Shown one piece after another: positions 26,600 through 37,056 of a stretch of DNA of 64,000 nucleotides; the stretch's first letter is position 1; each line of letters begins with the position of its first letter. The notes under the pieces are model-generated. The model saw only the letters and a program-made list of their open reading frames with translations. It made no database searches and had not been told where the DNA came from. The translations under genes and the position numbers were made by a program. The stretch is from Aquanectria penicillioides (taxonomy: Eukaryota > Ascomycota > Sordariomycetes > Hypocreales > Nectriaceae), in assembly GCA_003415625.1 (NCBI GenBank), contig PYIU01000003.1, forward strand, positions 3,844,001 through 3,908,000, in the 5' to 3' direction.

Positions 26600-27480
26600 T
26601 TTTATAAACTATACTACTATAGTAAAAGTAGAGTTTTTATCTTCTTTTATATAGATAATATTATAATAATATATACTAAAAGATATAAATTAATTATAAA
26701 TAAAGCAATTATAGGTCTAAAGTTAAAATATAAATTAATTAATAGAGGCAAGCTATAATAGTTTTTTAAAATAAAGATTATTTAAAAATAAAGTTAAAAA
26801 TTAATTTAAATAACTTAAAACTTATATTTAAAGAAGATTTATAAATTATATACTTTAAATAAAGAAAATGCAATTTTAATAGAGAAAATAAAACTCTTTT
26901 TAAATAAGCAAATTGCTAAATAAAGTATAATAAACTAATATAAATAAGTAATTAGCTTAATCCTTTATATAGCAATTATTACTTAACTAAATATTGCATT
27001 TATTATATTATATTTTGCAAGATTTATAATAAATTTAAGGGAACTTTATATAAAGGCAGTAAATTAAGTATTAAGTTATCTTTATGCAATTTATTTCCTT
27101 ACTTTATAGCTTAAAGGTAAAGATAACTTCTTAATATATAGTAATGCATTTTTTGCTAATAATATATTAAATTAAAAAAGTTTATAAATATATATAATAA
27201 AACTTTTTAATAAATTAATTAAATAATATATAAATAAATAAAATATAATTATAATATTAACTATAAAGGTAGAATTGCTTGCTTTCTTTTAAGCTATAAA
27301 GAAAGGACTCTATTAATAGAGACTACTTATAGAATTTAAAATTAAGCTTTAAAATTCTATTTTAAAACTTATTTATAATAATTAATAGATAATTAAATTT
27401 ATTTAAAATCCTCTTAAGAAATTAAAGATTAAGCTTAAATATATTAATATATATAATTATTAGCTAAAATAATTTATAAT
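26600..27480 (+). pseudogene. Decayed copia reverse transcriptase / RNase H
   Basis: Plus-strand translation shows FFYIDNIIIIYTKR at 26642, corresponding to the copia YVDDI box with the second Asp changed to Asn. KYKLINRGKL follows (copia KYxLxDxGEL). Near 26960-27050 is YIAIIT-stop-LNIAFIILYFARFI, corresponding to the YxxxxTRPDIAFxxxxLARF block. At about 27255-27300 is LTIKVELLA, corresponding to the STxEAELLA segment of RNase H. Many in-frame stops make it non-functional. Confidence 0.75.
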
Positions 27481-29121
27481 AGTAAAAACAATCTTTATTT
27501 TATATAAATAAAGTGCAAAATTAATAGCTAATAGTTTAATAAAGCTATTATAAGGCAAAACCTTTTTTAAAAGCTAAAAATAACTTAAACTTATAGACTT
27601 AATAAAATGCATTTAAATATAATAAAGTTAAAATTTATAAAAATATATAATTAAAAAAATACTAAAAGGCTTATAGCTTTAATATTTAATATTATAAAAA
27701 TAATAAAGAAATAAAGTATTAATACAATAAAATTTATTAATTTAATACTATTATAGTAGCCACTAGCCAAAAGGCAAAATAATAAAACAAGCTATAAAAT
27801 AGTAAAATAAACTTTAAAATAATTTAATTATTTTATCTATTAAAGATAAAGGTCTTTAGTAAATAGAAAGGTACTTATAGTATACTTATTTAATATAACT
27901 TTAATAGCAATATATTGCTTATTCTTTTTCTATAATATAAAAATTAATTCTATAGTTTAAAATATAAAAATAAAGTACTAAATTAAACTCTTACCTTCTT
28001 TTTAATATTATTGCCTTAAATATAATCTAAAAAAAATAATGCTATAAAAAGGGCAGCAAAAGGGCTATTTTATAACTTAAATTAATAAAATAAACTATAA
28101 AATAGTAAAATAAAGTGCAAAATAATAATATAAATATACTTATATAAAGCAGCAGCAGCCATTAGGGTTATAGCGCTTATAGCACTGCCCTAAGGTACTA
28201 AAGTGCTTTTAGCACTTACTATTACTCTAGTCTATAAGGGCTAATAATAGATAGGCAAGGCAAAGCACTAGCTGCTATTAAAAGGCACTATATAAAGTAA
28301 AACTATTAAATAAAGCTTAAAATTTAACTTAAAAATACTTATAGTTTAGCAGTATACTTAATTGCAGCAAAAAGTTCTTTTGCTTAAGCTATATAAATAG
28401 CTTAGGCCTATATATAACCCTACTATTAATTTATACTACTAAAATAAAGTTAATAATATATAATTTAATTTTAAGCTATAAAATAACTTATAGTAAGGGC
28501 AATAGAAAGTTAATAGAGAGGGAAAATAGCTTATTAAATAAATTATTACTATTATAAGTAATTAATAAAAAAAGAGCTATAAAACCTAAAAATAAACTAT
28601 AAAATTTAATTTTAAATTATAAAATTAAATTTTAAACTGCAAAATTAATTTATAATATAGTATATATATATATTTACTAAAATAACTATAGTTAATATAT
28701 ATAAGTTAAAGACTAAAAATACTATAAAGATATATATATAAAATTTATATTAAAGCTAAAAAAAGAAAAAAGAAAAGAAGTATAAAATAAAGGAATAAAT
28801 TGCTTTATTTATAGGTAAAAATCCTTTTATAAAGATAAAAAGTAAGATTAAAGTAAAGTAATTTAAAAAACACTTTCTATTATAATTTATAACTATTTTA
28901 TTATTCCTATCTATTAAATAAATAGCATTTATAAAGTAATTAAAAACACCTATATATAATAATAAATATTAAATAAATAATACTAATAAAAATGCAATAA
29001 ATATAAAAATAAAATAAAAGTATAAAATAAAAATAGAAAGCTATAAATAAGGTATGGAATCAATAAATAAACAGTAAATAAGAAATATATTAAACCTGCC
29101 TTTAGTAAATCTAAAGGGGTA

Positions 29122-29349
29122 TATTAAACCTAAGGTATTCTATATATAGGGAAACATTAGGATGCACTTTAGATTATAGAAATAAAGCTTGAAATGATTG
29201 AATAAAGGTTATGTAAATACAATATAGCTCTATTAGGTCTAGCGCAACCCAACCCCTCTTTTAGAGCCTAAGCGATAAAGCAAGGCTAGAAGGGACAAGA
29301 AGAAGAAAAATAAGAATACACACAATTACACAACTGGTTCGGTTCAATA
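29122..29349 (+). repeat. 3' LTR of the copia element (228 bp)
   Basis: Begins TATTAAACCTAAGG (TG mutated to TA) and ends GGTTCAATA. It retains noticeably more G and C than the 5' LTR, for example ACTGGTTCGGTTC near its end where the 5' copy has ACTAATTCAATTT. Confidence 0.85.
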
Positions 29350-29354
29350 AAGGG

Positions 29355-29375
29355 CTGTTAGCTGTGGTATTATAG
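29355..29375 (+). repeat. Right part of the interrupted 30-bp repeat
   Basis: The 21 bases CTGTTAGCTG...TATTATAG complete the second repeat unit begun at 22574, directly after the 5-bp target duplication. Less mutated than unit 1 (GTG where unit 1 has GTA). Confidence 0.7.
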
Positions 29376-31125
29376 TGGGTAAAGTAGGGTAAAATTGGGC
29401 TATTGTGGTGTGCTAGTATTAGTTGTATATAAGTAAGTAAGTGATAGTAGTTAAGTTATAGCTTAGCTAACTTTCATTATTATAAATATATATAAATAAA
29501 TAGCTAAGAAATTTTATAGTATTTATATAATTGCTTTTTTACTTCTTTTTACTAGCTTCTCTTTAGCAATTAGCTTAATTAATTGCATTAACTTCCTTCC
29601 TTTTAAATCTTTCTATTTTTCTTTATTAATACTATAATAACCCTTTACTTTCCTTCTTTTAAACTAACCTTTTTTTTTCTATTACTATTATTACTGCCTT
29701 TTATATAGGTATTTTTATTATTAACCTTTTTGCTAGGTCCTTATAGGTTGTAATTTAGGCCCTATTTATTTGTATCTCCTTAAACTATATGTGTGGGGGC
29801 TCTGCTGCCTTTATCCTATAGTAAATCCCTATTTTAAGGCCCTACCCATTAGGTTAATAATACTAATAATTAAAAGGTAGGTCTAATAAACTAAAAGTCT
29901 CTTAAAGCCATTTAGCTATTAGATCCTGCATTTTATTGCTAGTGTAAAATAGTATAATTAAATTAGCCTATTAATTAGCCTTCTAAAAGATCCTCTATTT
30001 TTATTAAGTAAGGAGCTTAATTTCCTTTTGGTATATAATATTTAGTTCTTCTTCCTTTATTATTATAAAGTTATAGAGCCTTATTATTATATATATAATA
30101 TTTATTTAGTCTATATATATATATTTAAAAGCGCTATTATAGATAATCTTTTATTTTCTTTTATAGTGCCTAAATATATATTTTATAATAGTATATAATT
30201 AGGCATAAAGTAAGTTATATAATTTCTTTGCATTTTTTAAGTGTTTATTAATATTCTTTTAGTTATTTAAATAATAAAGAATTTAAGGGTATAGGATTAC
30301 AATCCTTTAGTAAGAACTAAAGCTAATATTAGTAAGATAGAACTGGCCTTTTAAAATCTAAAAGCTTTTTAATAATGCAACCCTAATTAAGGAGGCATTA
30401 TTTATTAACCCTTTTATGCCTATAAATATATATAAAAACTATTCTTTAAAATTAATGGCTGTAAATACATTTTAGGAGATTGCATTTTTGCATAACTAAA
30501 AGTAGGCTTAGCAATAGACTAGCATAAAGGCAGGTATATATATACTATTAATAGTGCTAACTGCCCTATTAAACTATATATAATTTAGGCTTAGTTTAAC
30601 TTAAGGGGATAAGTAATAAAGCTTTAATTGCTAAATAAAGTTAGTATATAAAATATATATTAGTTTAATTAATTAATAGAATATTAATAAGATTGTGCTT
30701 TAGCTAACTTTAAAGCAATATATAGTATTCTATTAAGGCTTATTATATATTATTATCTATAGAAAAATTATTACCTTTTGCTTAATATTAAGGTAATAGC
30801 TTCTTTATACTTTTATATTATTATATAGCTATTAATAAAGTCTATAAAATATAGCCTTTAGTATTTAAAATAAATTATTAAATATTATATTAGAAGCATA
30901 AAGAAGCTAGTTATAGACTATTTAAAAGGTTATTAAATAATACTAATAATAAATATAATATTTATAGCCTTTTTTTAGCTACTAATCTATTAATTAAATA
31001 AATACTAATATTACTATTGCTTTAAAGAGGCTATACTTATTGTTATTATTGTTAATAATAATAAGTTATTGTATAAAGCCTATATTGAGCCTAAATTCTA
31101 CTATTGCCATTATCTTTAGGAGGAT
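29376..31125. other. Unclassified AT-rich remnant, probably an old transposon
   Basis: The plus strand is pyrimidine-rich, suggesting a sense strand on minus. Patches of higher GC (for example 29790-29830) survive. Minus-strand reading has many stops and no assignable motif. Its right end abuts the TIR-like segment at 31126. I cannot name the family. Confidence 0.4.
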
Positions 31126-31165
31126 TTTTTAACTGGTTGTTAGGTTAATTGAGCGCTTAGTGCCC
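31126..31165 (+). repeat. Diverged relative of the island's inverted repeat
   Basis: It shares the 14-bp block TGGTTGTTAGGTTN-type core (13 identical bases) and a flanking T5 run with the repeat at 31518-31562, in the same orientation, and ends with TTAGTGCCC where the other has TCAGGCCC. It may be the right end of a nested, older element of the same DNA-transposon family. No left partner was found. Confidence 0.45.
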
Positions 31166-31517
31166 GGTTAAAAAGTGTGAAGAGGTGGGGTGGCATGCCC
31201 ACTCGACCAATAGACCCAAAAGATCAAGCAATTCAGGCACAACGTGCCGGAATTGTGCCACACAACTGTATATAAGGGGCCTGGTTGTCGCACATTCGTA
31301 CGCGCCCAGCGCTATCCTTACAAAAAGACTCTTGAAAACGGTAGAATTTTTAGTATTTAAGCCTATTTTGGCAGTATAAAAGGCCTCTATTAGTATGGTA
31401 CATTAGAAAAAGGAAAGAAAGTTGCATTATGAAAGTTAGACGCTTGGGTCCCTTTTGTGCATGGAAATATTAGTATAAAACAGGGAAAGCGCCGTCTTAG
31501 AGCGATTTTGTGGGGAC
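31166..31517. other. GC-balanced segment just inside the right inverted repeat
   Basis: About 350 bases of non-RIP-mutated DNA. It contains an inverted repeat (GGCACAA at 31236 with TTGTGCC at 31253, also GGCAC/GTGCC nested within) and a TATATAAGG sequence near 31269 that resembles a core promoter. A 64-codon frame here has no motif and I do not call it a gene. It could be the subterminal region of the DNA transposon ending at 31562. Confidence 0.45.
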
Positions 31518-31562
31518 TTTTTGACCGGTTGTTAGGTTGTCCGGTCGAGCCGATCAGGCCCT
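31518..31562 (-). repeat. Right terminal inverted repeat of the island (45 bp)
   Basis: This is the reverse complement of 5354-5398 with two mismatches. It reads TTTTTGACCGGTTGTT inward and ends CGATCAGGCCCT, followed by AAAACC outside. It is intact in composition although it borders 26 kb of RIP-mutated DNA. Confidence 0.8.
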
Positions 31563-32072
31563 AAAACCTCATCTACTCGCTCCATCTCACCATTTCTGTA
31601 AGTCACATCGAATTTTGCTGAGCTCAGATTGTCTCCTAGCTTGAGGCGTCTCTGATCTTTCCCATAGTTACATTACAACAAATCCACCCCCTCGGCGACA
31701 GTCAAAGCGTCTGACATATGTTATTCTCTCGTCCGCCTCCTCACCCTGAGTCTGGGAGCCCAGGGTGACCTTGCATCCATCCTCTGGGCCAACTGATCAA
31801 TTTACCAAAAATTAGCATTCCAGGCTCAGTTGTGTCTAAGTCGAGCTAGCGTTGTCTCCGTTGAAGCCCCCTCCAGCTCAAGGTTGTTTTCAACTACCGG
31901 TATTGTCTCTACCCGCTACCGATGCAATTGAGCGCCTGTGCCTTCTTCGGATCGCATCCCCTTAACCATCACACAAGGGCTCGGCATTCGTGCATCCCCG
32001 AGACAATGCGGGAGGTGAGATCATCGATTGATATCAGCGATCCACCCAACCAGCCACCATAGTCAGAGGCGC
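31563..32072. other. Intergenic region downstream of GRC3
   Basis: About 510 bases of normal composition between the island and the stop codon of GRC3. It presumably carries the GRC3 terminator. No gene or RNA recognised. Confidence 0.5.
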
Positions 32073-34531
32073 TCACTGCTCCCCTGCATGACGTCCCAGA
32101 TCCCTCCGCACCCTCCAAACCCTTGAGCCTACAGGCCGCTTCTCATTGCCTTTCAAAACTTCTACCCAGGGAATTGTCGTGAGGTCGCCAACTCGCTCCA
32201 CGTCAACTGGCTCGACGTTGTTTTCGTCCTCGTCGGTATCCTCATCCATGACATCGAGCCATTCATCATTCCCTTCGTCATTCCCCGCTTGTTCATAAAG
32301 GTCCTCCGTGTATGCCCAGCTTGGGGCATCAAACCTGCCATGAACAAGAACAATGTCTCGACCTCTTGATCTGATGTCTCTGATCCGGTCAGGAGGAATT
32401 GGAGTCAATAGCTGGAGAGTCTTGGTCTTGGTGTCAATACCACGAAGCAGGACTAATCCAATGGTCTGAGAATATCTAGGATCTAGAGTTACATCATTAT
32501 AGTTGGCCACAAAGGGAAGGCCTTCGGGAGTGGCGGATAGTGCGGGTCTGGGTTGAGGTTTTGCGTCCACGTCGATTTCCATTATATTATTGTTCATTCC
32601 TGGGGAACTCTCCTGCTCCAGGTTCCCATAGGCCTTTGGGTCCTCGATTTCTACAGCCGCAAGGACAGTCCCATTAACAGTATTTGCAAGCAAGTCTGCT
32701 GGCGCTTGATAATCGTAGGACAAGAATCCCAGGATTCCAGGCCTAGATGACGAGTAATCGACAAGGAATGGCGCTTTTGCACTGAGAGGCGAGGAATTCC
32801 ATCGTATCTTCGCTGTCGATTCTGGAGTTTCCAAATGTTCAGGGTTTGGTTCTTCCATATGAAAATATGACATTGTTTGCATCGCCCTCAAGTGTGCAGC
32901 CGTCCTTGATGTAAATTCCGACTGCTGTGATGGAAGCTCGCTGAAAGTTGTTTTGGTGACACTCTGGAGTGTTTCAACCGTTTCGGACGGCCCTTCTTCC
33001 GACAAGTACAACACTTCGTCAGGTTTAACCTGACCTATCACCTCAGAGAGGAGATCCAACCCGGTTCCTAGAATCCATCCCGGAGTGTTTATGATTATGG
33101 GAGTCGATTGAAAAGATTTTTGATATGTGTCGTATAAATCTTTCGCACAAGCGAGGTAAAGATCTGGGTCTGAAGCAGGGGTGACAGATGCCAAGGAATG
33201 ACATCTGATAATCTCATTCGGGGGATTTCCAAACCCTGGGTGCGCAAACGGAGGTGATAAGTTTGGTTGGGTAATTCGAGTAAGTGATAATGTTCCTGCA
33301 GGAGCATACTCGGGTTGTCCAGGATCCAAATCTAGAACCACAACACCTCGATCACCCTGGTTCGAATTTCGATCCGTTAAGAGCCGATTGGTAAGTAGCC
33401 GGGAAAATGTAGACTTTCCAGCCGACTTAGGTCCACAGACAAGAGTGCAGAAAGCGGGTTTCTTGCGGGTAGCCGAAACTAGAGCAGCAAGTTTCCTATT
33501 CCATTCAGGGGGGGAAACTAAATCCTGGATAATGCATCTCTTTGGGGCATCTTCAGAAGTATACAGCTGTGCATGTGTTAGTTGGGTAAACAACTATGGC
33601 CTACCGACTTACAATCTGAAAGGTTGTTTCCTTGGCGCTTCTTTTTCCCACAGAAGCCTCGGTTGGTTCATTCCACATCTTCCTGAACAAAGGCGATAAT
33701 CTGCCCAGTTGGCGCAGGCCTCGTGCATCGGGATCTGGATGAATTTCAAGCCCAGTGTTCTCCGCCGTTCTTAGTACTGGGATGGCATGGCAGTGAGATG
33801 CATGAACCCAGTATGTGGTACTAGACATACGCAAACAAGCACCAGCAACTGTGACTTCACCACGCAGAACACGAATACCAAAGCTGCCGAGGACAAGAAA
33901 TCGCTGCAAAGGTCAATACCATAATCCATCACAGTGGGACAGAAGCATACTTCACTGGCTTCAAGGCGCAGTTCAACAACCCCACCATCCTTGATACGGT
34001 GATTCCTCTTGGTGGGTCGAAAGGATGAGAACTGGATGGTCTTATGAGATGCAGCGCCGGAATCAGAGTCCAAAAATTTCTGTCCATCACTAAAACTCGT
34101 TTGTAAGTGAGACTTGGGGATGGTACGTGGGATGGTCTACCTTGGTGAATCGCCTCTTTTCAGACGAGCTGTGTGAGATTCTGGGCCACGCTGTTGGCGA
34201 GCAGACTTGGGTGTGCCCTTCGCAGGAGATTTGGACGATCCACCTTTATTCTCAGTCTTTTGTAAGGGACTAAAGAAGTTTTTTGTGCTAATTATAGGCC
34301 TGTCGTCATCTTCTGGAGAAGCTCTGCTTGACGAGGCAGCGGCAGCACTCGTTGCCTCCCGTCGACGAGCTGCCAGCGCACTTAGAGCGCTCACGGCTGT
34401 TGCAAGCTCGGTCAGCAATCAGTTCCCAGTGATGCAACATATTATTAAGAACAATAAAACATGGAGGGGCCTAGAAGCTTACTCTTGGGGGTTTCGAGGC
34501 CTTCCAACCTCCTCTTCTTGCTTGATGACAT
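32073..34531 (-). CDS. grc3: Polynucleotide 5'-hydroxyl kinase GRC3 (NOL9 family)
   Basis: Nucleolar/nuclear kinase that phosphorylates the 5'-OH of the 26S pre-rRNA after ITS2 cleavage by Las1; in yeast it is also linked to RNA polymerase I termination. Five exons: 34531-34483, 34396-34141, 34089-33951, 33903-33613, 33566-32073, giving 742 aa with consistent phases. Exon 1 is a short basic N-terminus (MSSSKKRRLEG). The P-loop is GPKSAGKST at about residues 290-298, followed by VVVLDLDPGQPEY near 327-336, the lid/catalytic region typical of Clp1/Grc3 kinases. An acidic stretch (DEDTDEDEN) precedes the C-terminus. Length fits fungal GRC3. Its start faces RPA34 across 447 bp. Confidence 0.92.
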
Positions 34532-34978
34532 GCCCTGGAGCGTGTTGGAAATGTGACGTTCTTAAATGAAGACTTGGCTGCAGCCGTTCATCAACATCTA
34601 GACACAGAAGAGATCAGTGATATTTACTGTATTTCAGTCAAGGAGAACGATCAAGCAGCTCCCTCGGAGACCTTGTTTGTCCATCTCATATGCCACAGCC
34701 ATCGATTAACTGGGTGGACAAAGTTGTCTTATCGATAAGCCACCAACCACCAAATTTTGCGGCTTCCGCAACAAAAAAAAAAAAAAAAAAAAGTTGGCTG
34801 AGCGCGTCTTCCCTGCGGGCGGCCCCACTAGCGCGGCTCAACTTTCTGCTTTCTGCTTTCTGCAGCAATCACTGCCAAAATTTCATCTGCGACTTCGAGC
34901 ACTTGACCTCTTTGCCCTTCTTCATCTCGCCAATTGAGCCCACTCCAGCGCGCAACACACCATATAAAACCGCCCAAG
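34532..34978. promoter_or_regulatory. Shared divergent promoter of GRC3 and RPA34
   Basis: The two start codons point away from each other across 447 bp. The interval holds an A20 tract (34773-34792), of the kind that excludes nucleosomes, a palindromic TTATCGATAA at about 34727, and two AAATTTT-like cores (near 34753 and 34876). The AAATTTT cores partly resemble the RRPE element of yeast ribosome-biogenesis promoters, but the match is short. No element is proven. Confidence 0.6.
34773..34792 (+). repeat. A20 homopolymer in the divergent promoter
   Basis: Twenty consecutive A residues between the GRC3 and RPA34 starts, about 190 bp upstream of RPA34. Poly(dA:dT) tracts of this length typically deplete nucleosomes in fungal promoters. 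Confidence 0.8.
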
Positions 34979-37056
34979 ATGGCGCCCAAAGAACCTTTCA
35001 AGGTGCACTCGCTCAGCAAGCACATCGAGAACACGAAAAAAGGCCTGTCCGCCGACAAACTGTACAATCGCCGCCCAGCAAGCCGTACGCCTGTCGTCAA
35101 GAAAGACCCCGACTCGCTCGATCCGAACAATATCTTTAAGAGCAATGACGATGATGAGGAAGAGGATTCCAGTGACAGCGACAGTGACAGCAGCAGCGAT
35201 GAGGAAGGAAACGCTGGCTTTCTCCGAAAGCTTGGTGCTGCCGGTACTAAGAGTGCCTCCACGCCTGCCCGTCGTCGTAACAAGGACATCGAGATCGCCG
35301 ATAGCGATGCCGAGCGCAAGGCTTCTTCCAAGGCAACCGGATCCACGAAGAAAGCCCCAAAGTCTAAACCAGAGCCAGAATCTTCAGATGATTCGACCAG
35401 CGAGTCGGGGTCGGAGTCAGAGGAAAGTGAGGCCAAGGTGAAGACCAACGGCACCACTGCAACCAAGGCTTCTGACAGCAGCCCCGCCACCTCATCCGAC
35501 GCCGAAAGTGAGAGTGACAGCGAGAGCGAAAGCGACAAAGCGGCAAAGCCTGTAAAGTCAGCCAAGACTGATGCGACCAAGGAAGCTACTTCTGATTCCA
35601 GTAGCGACGAATCCAGTGAATCTGAGAGCGAAGACGAGCCCAAGGCCCAGGTTAAATCCAAGCCTGTCGCCAACGGCAAATCAACCACTACTACATCCTC
35701 GAGTAGCTCCAGTGAGGAAAGCGAGAGCGAAAGTGAAGATGAGCCTGCCAAGCCCGCTGCGAAACAAGTTGAGGCTGAGTCGGACAGCTCCTCCAGTGAA
35801 GAGGAAGATTCGGACGACGAAATGGTTGACGAATCCATGCATATCGAAGACCGTCAAAACAATAAGCAGCTCGCCGTTCCAAACTTCATTGCGCCAAACT
35901 TCGTCCTGCGCAAGGGCGACGATGGTGCCAATGGCAAGGATGTGGCCGATGTTTGCAACCAAGCCAACCTTGAAGGAAAGCAATTTTGGTACTTCACCGT
36001 CCCATCGAACATCCCCATCTCGGTCGTGCAAAACCTGGAAATCCCAATGGACAACTCGCAGCAAAGCAGCCCGCTTTTTTCCCACGACGGTGAAGATTAC
36101 GGCGTCTCATTCGACAATATTGTTCCCAAGGGCAACATCCAGATCCTCATCCCATCTGCTGATGGCTCGCAGTATCGATCCTGTAAGTATATCCAACGCC
36201 GCAATTTCAACTTCGCAGTTGCTAATCCATCTCATGTAGCCTCGCGTCAAATCAACCAAGTAATGCAAGTTAAGAAGATCACACAGCTAGCTAGCCTCCC
36301 CTCCTCAACTATTGGACCTGCTGCAAAGAGACCCCCTCGCCCCCAGCCCAAGGGCCTAAAGTCACGCTACCAACCCCTCGGAGTCAACGAGACCAGCACT
36401 GAGGAAGACACCGAGATGACTGAAGCCCCTGTTCTTGCTGACGAGTCCAAGACTCCGAGCAAGAAGGACAAGAAGCAAAAGAAACGACGTGAAAGCGTCA
36501 CTGAGCCACCCAGCTCGCGAACACTTGAGGTCTCCACTCCTGAAGTCTCTCGCAAGGGCAAGAGAAAGCATACTGCCTCGGAGGATGATGCTGCAGCCGC
36601 TGCCGAGCAGCTAAAGGAGGAGACCAAGTCTGCAGCAAAGAAGTCGAAGAAGCAGAAGACCAACCGCTCTGGCAGCCCCGACCTGGGCTCCGAGGCACCA
36701 TCTACATCCACGAAGAAGCAGACACCTGTTCCACCACCAAGCCTCCCCCAGGCCACTGCGGCCCCAACCCCCACTCCCAGCTCCAAGAAGTCCAAGAAGT
36801 CAAAGGAGTCAAAGGTCGAGCTGCCCATCCTGTCTCCCAACTTGAAACAGACGCCTGTCCCACTTCCTTCTGTTCCTCACTCTTCCCAATCCAAGGCAGA
36901 TCTTGGCCCTATCGCATCCCCAGCGTCAGTAAGGAGGAGAAGCGTGCTAAAAAGCGCAAGGAAAAGGAGAGTTCAAAGTCTAAAGCAGCCTTGCCAGCAT
37001 CCAGCAGCAAAAAGATGACACCTGTTCCGCCTCCTAAGATCGGGTCCTCAAGCTAG
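34979..37056 (+). CDS. rpa34: DNA-directed RNA polymerase I subunit RPA34, with apparent frame break near the C-terminus
   Basis: Subunit of the Rpa49/Rpa34 heterodimer of RNA polymerase I, acting in the nucleolus on rDNA. Start ATG at 34979 (MAPKEPFKVHS). A Ser/Glu/Asp-rich N-terminal half is followed by the conserved core from about residue 300 (LAVPNFIAPNFVLRKGDDG, EGKQFWYFTVP, ISVVQNLEIP, IQILIPSADGSQYRS). One intron, 36183-36239 (57 bp, no in-frame stop), interrupts the core. A Lys-rich tail with TPVPPPSLP-type repeats follows. The uninterrupted frame stops at 37018 (660 aa) with an unlikely Arg-rich end; another frame from about 36925 reads SKEEKRAKKRKEKESSKSK, ends TPVPPPKIGSSS and stops at 37056, which fits the tail style much better. 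A one-base shift or a missed intron is therefore likely. Confidence 0.85.

Larger units (their letters stand above)
22583..29349 (+). mobile_element. Ty1/copia-type LTR retrotransposon, full length, RIP-destroyed
   Basis: The element is 6767 bp with two 228-bp LTRs. A 5-bp target duplication is AAAGG on the left (22578-22582) and AAGGG on the right (29350-29354), one transition apart. The plus strand is A-rich, as is usual for a retroelement sense strand. The RT/RNase H region is readable from about 26600 to 27480 in the copia arrangement, but is full of stops. A less AT-rich stretch with several GCAC/AGCA motifs lies at 28140-28270, in the 3' part of the internal region. No primer-binding site could be read next to the left LTR. 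Confidence 0.82.
5354..31562. mobile_element. AT-rich RIP-mutated composite island of nested mobile elements
   Basis: Over about 26 kb the DNA is almost entirely A and T and no frame codes for an intact protein. Related copies inside differ almost only by transitions (C/T and G/A), the hallmark of repeat-induced point mutation. From outside to inside it holds a pair of inverted 45-bp repeats, a tandem pair of minus-strand Ty3/gypsy-type elements, a plus-strand Ty1/copia-type element, and unclassified remnants. The edges are sharp: GC-balanced until about 5520 and again from about 31165. Whether the outer repeats belong to one element that was invaded by the others, or to two separate insertions, is an inference that cannot be settled here. 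Confidence 0.8.

Noticed and set aside
31185..31379. 64-codon frame in the spacer at the right end of the island
   Set aside because: No motif and no homology I can recognise; half of it covers the hairpin region, so a structural role for the DNA is as likely.
5354..31562. A giant cargo-carrying element (Starship-like) or a centromere
   Set aside because: No intact captain-type recombinase or cargo gene is visible inside, and the island is only 26 kb, fully explained by decayed retroelements and inverted repeats. A centromere cannot be excluded formally but nothing specific supports it.
34828..35838. 336-codon minus-strand Ser/Leu-rich frame overlapping RPA34
   Set aside because: It is the reverse reading of the Ser/Glu/Asp repeat codons of RPA34; such repeats give long stop-free antisense frames.
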